Below are positions 16,377-21,077 of a stretch of 21,077 nt of DNA, piece after piece (position 1 is the stretch's first letter; each line of letters begins with the position of its first letter). This DNA comes from an uncultured Beijerinckiaceae bacterium. Its GTDB lineage: Bacteria; Pseudomonadota; Alphaproteobacteria; Rhizobiales; Beijerinckiaceae. The stretch is taken from NCBI GenBank assembly GCA_937863205.1, contig CALMGA010000371.1, forward strand, positions 1 through 21,077. Reading direction: 5' to 3'. The translations under genes were made by a program, and so were the position numbers. The notes under the pieces are model-generated. The model was not told where the DNA came from, made no database searches, and saw only the letters and a list, made by a program, of their open reading frames with translations.

Positions 16377-16718
16377 ATGAACGTTATGTTGAAGAAGACG
16401 CTGGTGGCGGGTGCCGCCGCTTTGACGATCGCGGCGACGATGGCGAGCGTGCCTGCCGATGCCCGCGGCTTTGGCGGAGGCGGCGGTCGCGGCTTCGGCG
16501 GCGGTGGTCGCGGCTTCGGCGGTGGCTACGGTCGTGGTTTCGGCGGCCGTGGTTTCTACGGTCGCGGATACGGCTTCGGCGGGTTCGGTGCCGGGCTGCT
16601 CGCCGGAAGTCTGGTTGGGGGCTATTACGGTTATCCCTACGGCTATGGATACGGCTACGGTTATCCCGGCTACGGTTACGGCTACCCCGGCTACGGTTAC
16701 GGCCTGTACGGCTACTGA
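16377..16718 (+). CDS. Gly/Tyr-rich exported low-complexity protein
   Basis: A 113-residue protein starting at ATG 16377 with GGAG eight bases upstream. Residues 1-29 are a signal peptide (LKKTLVAGAAALTIAATMAS, cleavage near ADA/RGF). The mature protein has two low-complexity parts. About 30-70 is RGFGGGGGRGFGGGGR-type Gly/Arg/Phe repeat; about 85-113 is GYGYPGYGYGYPGYGYG-type Gly/Tyr repeat. Between them is a short hydrophobic GAGLLAGSLVGGYYG stretch that could be membrane-associated. No Cys. The composition resembles sulfur-globule structural proteins and other self-assembling Gly/Tyr-rich proteins, and such ORFs are often so labelled in Methylobacterium, but sulfur storage is not shown. 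A strong terminator follows, so it is probably monocistronic and well expressed. A second protein of the same style is at 20612-20965. Confidence 0.85.
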   Translation: MNVMLKKTLVAGAAALTIAATMASVPADARGFGGGGGRGFGGGGRGFGGGYGRGFGGRGFYGRGYGFGGFGAGLLAGSLVGGYYGYPYGYGYGYGYPGYGYGYPGYGYGLYGY

Positions 16719-16726
16719 GTAGGGTT

Positions 16727-16749
16727 GCGGGGCGTCTGTCGGGCCCCGC
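16727..16749 (+). terminator. First GC-rich hairpin after the Gly/Tyr-rich gene
   Basis: GCGGGGC (16727-16733) pairs with GCCCCGC (16743-16749) around a 9-nt loop and is followed by GTTTG. It starts 9 bp after the stop codon and precedes a better terminator at 16771, giving a tandem arrangement. Confidence 0.55.
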
Positions 16750-16770
16750 GTTTGACGACGCAACTTCTTG

Positions 16771-16798
16771 GTCCTGCGGTGTCCCCGCAGGACTTTTT
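16771..16798 (+). terminator. Rho-independent terminator
   Basis: GTCCTGCGG (16771-16779) pairs perfectly with CCGCAGGAC (16785-16793) around a 5-nt loop, followed directly by TTTTT (16794-16798). It is a canonical intrinsic terminator for the Gly/Tyr-rich gene. On the minus strand the hairpin is not followed by T residues, so it does not obviously serve the amine oxidase gene. Confidence 0.92.
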
Positions 16799-16911
16799 CG
16801 TTGCGGGCGACTGCGGCGCGCGACCCACCGCAGCATCGGCTGGGTGTCGCTGCTGGTTTCTGATGCCGTCGGGATGTGATGGTGGACGGGAGCGGCGCGG
16901 ATCGTGCCGTT

Positions 16912-18177
16912 CTAACTCCCGCAGGGCGCGAAGCAGGCTGCCAGCGCGCAAGCGGCCCGAGCCCCTTCCTCCCATGCCCCGTGAGCGGTCGAGAAGAAAT
17001 GCGGCGAGGTGGCTTCGCCGGCGAACCAGATGCGGTTCTCGTACGGGCGCGCCAACGCCGCCCGCGCCTCCGCGTGGCCGGGCAGAGCATGGGAGTAGGA
17101 TCCCATCGAAAGGGGATCGCCAGCCCAGCCCGTCGCCACCACAGGCGTCAGTTTGTCGCTAAGATCGTGACCGTAGGCGTCGGTCATGTCGCGTTTCGCC
17201 GCTTCAACGAAGGCCGCCAAGCCGCCGGCCTCCAGGTGGCGGGCATAGTCGCCGCCGAAGTAACCCTCGACCAGCGCGCGTCCCCCGCTGCGCAACGTGT
17301 AGCTGCCGATGTCGCGTCGACCCGGCGATCCGGTCAGCCGGGTGTCCGGTTCGAACGCGTCCGGCTCGTCGAGGCGCAGGAACAGCTTGTTGGCCACGCC
17401 GAGCGGCAGCCCGGCTGCGGCGTGCAGATGATCCTCAAGGATGGGATCGAACCCGATCGCCCCCGACGCCAGCACGCTCGTCGGCACGGTCACGACGACC
17501 CCTGCGGTCTCGAACGAGCCCCGGTCGGTTTCGACCCGGATCATGCGCCCACGCGCGTCCACCCGTGACACGCGGCACCCCAGCCGGACGGGAAGGCCCG
17601 CGCCGAGGGCGGCGATCATCGCGCCGTAGCCACCCTCGACACGCCAGTTCACGCCCGTATCGGTGTATCGGTCGAAGTCGATCACCGACACGCGCTCAAG
17701 TGGCGCGCCGTTGTAATAGGTCGAGATCGCATCGAGGATGCCGTTGTAGCGGCCTTGCGGATCCAGCAGTTCGGCAGCCGCGCGGTCGCGGCCGGTCAGC
17801 CTCGCCTCGGCACCCGCCTCGTCCAGACGATCCCAGAAGGCGCCTTGCTCGGCGGCGAAGCGATCCAGCTCGGCCTCACCGAGGCCGCGTTGCGGGGCTC
17901 GCCGGCTCCATGGCGGATCGCGTTTGTCGAGCACGAAGCCGCAGCGCGGCGCCAGTTCAGCCAGCACGTTGCGGTCGGCCGAGTGCAGCCATTCGCAGCC
18001 CAGGTCGAGTTGATAAGGTGTGCCGCAGGCGGCGGTGTGGGCGCGCCCGCCCAGCCGCTCGCGCGCGTCGAGAAGAAGGCAGCACAGGCCACGTGCCCGC
18101 AATTCGCGGGCGGCGGAGATGCCGGCGGCTCCGGCCCCGATGACGATCACGTCGGGGCGCGAGGTATCAAAGGTCAT
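16912..18177 (-). CDS. FAD-dependent amine oxidase family protein
   Basis: A 421-residue flavoprotein of the monoamine/polyamine oxidase type. The N-terminal FAD-binding fold shows VIVIGAGAAGISAARELRARG (GxGxxG at 14-19) and DARERLGGRAHT (37-48), the classic second motif. The C-terminus has RIWFAGEATSPHFFSTAHGAWEEG, the conserved FAD-contacting end of this family. The middle (GCEWLHSADRN, RVEGGYGAMIAAL, VVVTVPTSVLASG) also fits amine oxidases. It has no signal peptide. The substrate cannot be read. The start at ATG 18177 lacks a strong ribosome site; upstream in-frame codons run towards uvsE, so 18177 is preferred for alignment reasons. It lies 46 bp after the uvsE stop on the same strand and is probably the last gene of the DHH-uvsE unit. 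It could instead be a lysine-demethylase-like or protoporphyrinogen-oxidase-like enzyme. Confidence 0.88.
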   Translation of the reverse strand: MTFDTSRPDVIVIGAGAAGISAARELRARGLCCLLLDARERLGGRAHTAACGTPYQLDLGCEWLHSADRNVLAELAPRCGFVLDKRDPPWSRRAPQRGLGEAELDRFAAEQGAFWDRLDEAGAEARLTGRDRAAAELLDPQGRYNGILDAISTYYNGAPLERVSVIDFDRYTDTGVNWRVEGGYGAMIAALGAGLPVRLGCRVSRVDARGRMIRVETDRGSFETAGVVVTVPTSVLASGAIGFDPILEDHLHAAAGLPLGVANKLFLRLDEPDAFEPDTRLTGSPGRRDIGSYTLRSGGRALVEGYFGGDYARHLEAGGLAAFVEAAKRDMTDAYGHDLSDKLTPVVATGWAGDPLSMGSYSHALPGHAEARAALARPYENRIWFAGEATSPHFFSTAHGAWEEGARAACALAACFAPCGS

Positions 18178-18223
18178 AGATGGGACATGGCGACGGACGG
18201 CCGGCAGCGCCAGCCGGGAATGG

Positions 18224-19354
18224 TCACGCCGCCTCGCTGATGGCCTCCCCGGCCTCGCGCTCATCGAAGGCAGCATCTTCCGCCTCGAAGGCGGCCTTCT
18301 CCGCCTCGGCGAGACCGAACTGCCGCGCGACATCGGGCGCATAGCGAAGCATGTCGGGTCGCAGCCGGATCAAAGCCATGTCCTTGACCTTGGCTTCCAG
18401 CATGACGTCGAAGTCGAGGTGGCCGGCGGCCCGCATGAAAGTCATGAATTCGAAGGGGTGGACGTAGTCGGCGTGTCCGGTCCAGATCGGCGCGATCTGC
18501 ACGGTCTTCACCTTGGGCGCGCGGGCAGGCTTCGCCCCCTCCTTCGCCTTTCTGGCGTTGGCCTTCTTGATCCGCGCCGTTTCGGCGTCGCCGACCTTGC
18601 GCTTCACCTCGCGCAGCTCCGTGCGCGGACTTGAGAAGTGGATCTTCGGCTGCTGCCCGTCGGGCCAGGTCCCGAGCATGGCGGCGAGGGTCTCGATCAT
18701 GTCGAGATCGTCCGGGTTCAGGCACCAGAAGTGCTGGTGATCGAAGATCAGCCGGACGCCGGTGTGCCGGTGGATCCAAAGTGTGTCGGAGGCGCTGAAG
18801 CGGATGTCGTCATGTTCCAGCACGAGGCGGCGGCGCACCGGCTCGGGCAGCAGGGTGTTCCACGTCTCGACCCAGCGCGCATTGGCCGCCTGCCGGTCGC
18901 CATAGGTGCCGCCGACGTGGATGACCATCACCGCCTCGGGGCCGAGTTCCATCAGGTCGAGCATTTCCGCCTGACTGGTCAGATCCCAAACCGACTTCTT
19001 CACCAGCTCGATATCCGGGCTGTTTAGCACCACGTACTGCGAGGGATGAAACGAGAGCCGGATGTTGCCGGCGCGCGCCTTGGCGCCGACCGCCCGCAAC
19101 TCGGCGGCGCTTTCCCCGACCATCGAATGGAACTGCGGCATATCGGGGTGGGTCGCGTAGGGAGCGAGATCCGACGACATGCGATACATGCCGATCCTGT
19201 GCTTGGCCAAGTGGTCGAGGATACGATCGATGTATTCGAGCGACGTCTTGAGGTGAGGCCCAGCCTGCCAGCGGCGGGTATCGTTGCTCTTCAGGTCGGG
19301 CCGCGCCATCACCTTGACGGGAAAGCCGAGCCGGCGCGGGAGCGCGACGCTCAT
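18224..19354 (-). CDS. uvsE: UV damage endonuclease UvsE (UVDE)
   Basis: A 376-residue TIM-barrel endonuclease that nicks DNA immediately 5' of UV lesions, starting an excision repair path independent of UvrABC. The expected metal and catalytic positions are present: H69 in APYATHP, H103 in SFHPSQYVVLNSP, H146 in VIHVGGTYGDR, E180 in LVLEHDD, D205 and H208 in IFDHQHFW, K237 and H239 in KIHFSSPRTE (the modified Lys-x-His pair), H294/H299 in GHADYVHP, and E320 in DVMLEAK. About 45 residues rich in Lys, Arg and Ala (246-290) separate KIHFSSPRTE from the HADYVHP motif; in short homologues these are nearly adjacent, so this is an insertion. The end is acidic. The ATG at 19354 overlaps the DHH gene's TGA as ATGA, indicating translational coupling. 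Confidence 0.95.
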   Translation of the reverse strand: MSVALPRRLGFPVKVMARPDLKSNDTRRWQAGPHLKTSLEYIDRILDHLAKHRIGMYRMSSDLAPYATHPDMPQFHSMVGESAAELRAVGAKARAGNIRLSFHPSQYVVLNSPDIELVKKSVWDLTSQAEMLDLMELGPEAVMVIHVGGTYGDRQAANARWVETWNTLLPEPVRRRLVLEHDDIRFSASDTLWIHRHTGVRLIFDHQHFWCLNPDDLDMIETLAAMLGTWPDGQQPKIHFSSPRTELREVKRKVGDAETARIKKANARKAKEGAKPARAPKVKTVQIAPIWTGHADYVHPFEFMTFMRAAGHLDFDVMLEAKVKDMALIRLRPDMLRYAPDVARQFGLAEAEKAAFEAEDAAFDEREAGEAISEAA

Positions 19355-20430
19355 GCCGCAGCCCTGGCGGCAGCCTGAGAAGCAAGAGCGCGCCCGTCGG
19401 TCCCGAAACCGATGTTGCGCAGGAACAACGGCCAAGTCGCCAGCGGCAGCGCCCCGCCGGTGGCCTGTTCGTGTCCGTTGCCGTAGGCGCCGTCGACATC
19501 AGGGGGCGCGACGTCGCGCAGGAACGCGATGAGGTTGCGCCCCGTCGCCGAGCGCACGGCGAAATGCACGAAGCCGTCGCGGTAGCCGGCGTTGGCCACC
19601 AGCACGATCTTGTCCTTGAGACGCATGCGCCAAGCCTGCGCCACCAGCGGGTGGATCTGGCAGGGCGTATCCAGACCGATCAAGGCGACGTCGCCGGAGA
19701 CGCGTGGGGCGACGCGCTTGGCCACCTCCACCGCCGCCTTGACCTCGTCGCGGGCCTCGCGCAACGCCGCCGTCTCGGCGTAGCGGCCGGAGATCGCGTC
19801 CTTGGCGCCCTCGGCCTTCATCAATAGGTCGAGGGCCGGTGCGGCATCCCCGCAAGCCGTGCGCCGCGGCGCGTTGACGAGAGATACGGCTTCGCGCAGG
19901 GCCGCGGCCGTGTGCAGCTTCTTCGCGGCGGCCAGCTCCGCGAACGGCGCCTTGTCGCCGAGATCGCCGATCAGGCCGACGGCAGCAAGCCACAGCCAGT
20001 CTGCCGGGTCGCCGAGCGCACCGGCGCAGCGATAGGCCAGCAGGCTTGTGGTGGGGATCGGGTCCTCGCCGTAGCCGGAGATCACGACCGCGTCGCCCGC
20101 CGTGCCGGTGGGGACGTGGTGATCGACGACGACCGTCGGGACGTCCGGCAGGACGGCTCCCTCGCGCAGCCCGAGATCGGCGACGATGAGGCCGCCGATC
20201 TCGCCGGTGAGCGCCGACAGCTCGTCGCGCATCTCGTCCGACCAGGCACTCTCGCCGCGCCCAACCACGCGCAATCGCGTCGCGCGGCCGGCCCGGGCGA
20301 GGGCGCGGGCGAACAGCGCGCCGGCCGAGAGTCCATCGGCGTCGTTATGGGTAAGGATCAGCACGGGCCGGGACGCCTCGAAGCGGGCGAACGCCGCGCG
20401 GAAGGCCTGCTGCGTCGTCGCCTCGTTCAT
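19351..20430 (-). CDS. DHH/DHHA1-family phosphoesterase (RecJ/NrnA-like)
   Basis: A 359-residue protein starting at ATG 20430 with AGAGG upstream. The DHH domain shows motif I LTHNDADGLSAGAL (27-40), motif II VADLGL (83-88), motif III VVDHHVP (101-107) and motif IV GLIGDLGDK (152-160), giving the Asp/His set for two metals. A middle helical stretch follows, then the DHHA1 substrate-binding domain with VANAGYRDGFVHFAVRS, GRNLIAFLRD and the nucleotide-binding YGNGHEQATGGALPL. The length fits compact DHH-DHHA1 proteins such as NrnA or RecJ-like archaeal enzymes, and is shorter than full RecJ, which has an extra OB fold. Substrate could be DNA 5' ends, nanoRNA, pAp or cyclic dinucleotides. Its stop overlaps the uvsE start by four bases, which suggests a DNA repair role (inference). 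Upstream is a GC-rich hairpin that separates it from the Gly/Tyr-rich gene. Confidence 0.88.
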   Translation of the reverse strand: MNEATTQQAFRAAFARFEASRPVLILTHNDADGLSAGALFARALARAGRATRLRVVGRGESAWSDEMRDELSALTGEIGGLIVADLGLREGAVLPDVPTVVVDHHVPTGTAGDAVVISGYGEDPIPTTSLLAYRCAGALGDPADWLWLAAVGLIGDLGDKAPFAELAAAKKLHTAAALREAVSLVNAPRRTACGDAAPALDLLMKAEGAKDAISGRYAETAALREARDEVKAAVEVAKRVAPRVSGDVALIGLDTPCQIHPLVAQAWRMRLKDKIVLVANAGYRDGFVHFAVRSATGRNLIAFLRDVAPPDVDGAYGNGHEQATGGALPLATWPLFLRNIGFGTDGRALASQAAARAAA

Positions 20431-20551
20431 CCCCGCCTCTCGATCATGCCCGCTCCAGGGCACGAACGGTGAGGCCGGAAGCGGGTTCCGCCCTGCGGCT
20501 CTGCAACCGAACTCGGCTGTGGGCAACTCGCACGAAGCCCGGCGACGGGAA

Positions 20552-20580
20552 GGGGCGGCGCAGACCAACCACGCCGCCCC
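20552..20580 (-). terminator. GC-rich hairpin after the second Gly/Tyr-rich gene
   Basis: GGGGCGGCG (20552-20560) and CGCCGCCCC (20572-20580) form a perfect 9-bp stem with an 11-nt loop, about 30 nt beyond the stop of the minus-strand gene at 20612. Only TTCCC follows on the minus strand, so it is not a textbook terminator, but its position between two transcription units fits that role. Confidence 0.55.
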
Positions 20581-20611
20581 CGGTCAGGACAAAAGTCTGG
20601 ACGAAATTCGC

Positions 20612-20965
20612 TCAGTAGAAGCGGCGCCCGTAGAAGCCGCCGTAACCGAACGGACCGCCGAAGAAGGCGCGGCGGTAGAACGGGCGGTAGAAGGGATAGC
20701 CATAGCCGTAGAAGCCGGGGTAGCCGTAACCATAGCCGAAGCGCCGGAATCCATAGCCGTAGCCGAACCGGCGGAAGCCGTAGCCATAACCGAAACCGCG
20801 GCCATAGCCGTAGCCGAACCGGCCGAACCCGCCGCGGAAACCGTAGCCGTGACCAAAGCCGCGGCCGTAGAACGCCTGCGCCGAATCAACGGTCACCAGC
20901 GTCGTGCCTGCGAGCGTAGCGGCTGCCACGCCTGCGATCGTCCATTTGCGAAGTGTCTTGAGCAT
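20612..20965 (-). CDS. Gly/Tyr/Arg/Phe-rich exported low-complexity protein
   Basis: A 117-residue protein starting at ATG 20965 with a strong GGAGGAGGA upstream. Residues 1-31 are a signal peptide (MLKTLRKWTIAG, hydrophobic core, cleavage near AQA/FYG). The mature part is almost all Gly, Tyr, Phe and Arg: FYGRGFGHGYGFRGGFG, then a repeated GYGFRRFGYGYGFRRFGYGYG block, then a Pro/Tyr/Phe-rich end (YPFYRPFYRRAFFGG). There is no Cys, Asp or Glu in the mature part, so it is strongly basic. It shares style, but not clear collinear identity, with the protein at 16377-16718. Such proteins are often called sulfur-globule-like; a structural cell-envelope or self-assembling matrix role is plausible but unproven. 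The next gene on the strand (DHH, 20430) is separated by 181 bp and a hairpin. Confidence 0.85.
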   Translation of the reverse strand: MLKTLRKWTIAGVAAATLAGTTLVTVDSAQAFYGRGFGHGYGFRGGFGRFGYGYGRGFGYGYGFRRFGYGYGFRRFGYGYGYPGFYGYGYPFYRPFYRRAFFGGPFGYGGFYGRRFY

Positions 20966-21077
20966 GTGTCCTCCTCCTCGATGACGTTCAAACGAACGCG
21001 CGAGGCGAATCCTACGGCGCCGTTCCCGGTTGCAGATTTCCCCCCGCACTCGTCGTCTAATATGGGCGCACGCGGAC

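Noticed and set aside
16371..16379. ATGTAATGA just before the Gly/Tyr-rich gene, a minimal start-stop frame overlapping its start
   Set aside because: The ribosome site is spaced for the ATG at 16377; a regulatory start-stop element is possible in principle, but one chance occurrence is not evidence.
20612..20880. Regular short repeats in this stretch, considered as a CRISPR-like or minisatellite array
   Set aside because: The repeats are codons for the Gly/Tyr/Arg/Phe-rich protein, in frame and without unique spacers.

Overview
The window looks like chromosomal DNA from a high-GC alphaproteobacterium, most likely a Methylobacterium/Methylorubrum-type member of the Rhizobiales. This rests on the strong G/C bias at third codon positions, the frequent GTG and TTG starts, and a short palindromic intergenic repeat (core CCGAAAAGTG...CAGCGGTTTTCGG) of a kind I associate with that order. 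No rRNA, tRNA, CRISPR array, transposase, integrase or phage gene is visible. Species assignment is inference.

Bases 1-8200 form a surface-polysaccharide block. On the minus strand a WcbI-like enzyme (3560-4549) overlaps a two-module glycosyltransferase (1221-3563) by ATGA and is followed by a UDP-glucuronate-4-epimerase-type SDR (52-1059). Divergent from it is an unrecognised 313-residue protein (4855-5796) whose C-terminal third resembles a GT-B glycosyltransferase. Convergent with that is a large protein with two GT2 domains (5910-8198). Copies of the palindromic repeat sit directly behind the stop codons of the epimerase and of the 313-residue protein.

Bases 8353-13310 are mixed housekeeping genes: trpB without trpF or trpA beside it, PdeM-type phosphoesterase (9638-10450), an 80-residue unknown, a CopD-like membrane protein, a secreted DUF2147 protein, a LysR regulator and a 71-residue exported peptide. 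Next comes a ligase-associated Lhr-type DEXH helicase (13435-16047). PdeM and this helicase belong to the same predicted DNA-repair set but are about 3 kb apart here, and neither the ligase nor the exonuclease partner is in the window.

Bases 16377-20965 are framed by two Gly/Tyr-rich exported low-complexity proteins (16377-16718 plus, 20612-20965 minus). Between them is a minus-strand unit: DHH/DHHA1 phosphoesterase, uvsE (UV damage endonuclease; ATGA overlap with the DHH gene), and an FAD amine oxidase 46 bp further on. The DHH-uvsE coupling is the most attractive functional hypothesis here: UvsE nicks 5' of a UV lesion, and a RecJ-like DHH exonuclease could remove the lesion strand from that nick. 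With PdeM and the Lhr-type helicase, four DNA/nucleic-acid processing genes lie within about 11 kb, which would suit a light-exposed, leaf- or surface-dwelling bacterium.

Coding starts were chosen by Shine-Dalgarno fit, overlap with neighbours and family alignment from memory. No database search was possible, so family names rest on recognised motifs.
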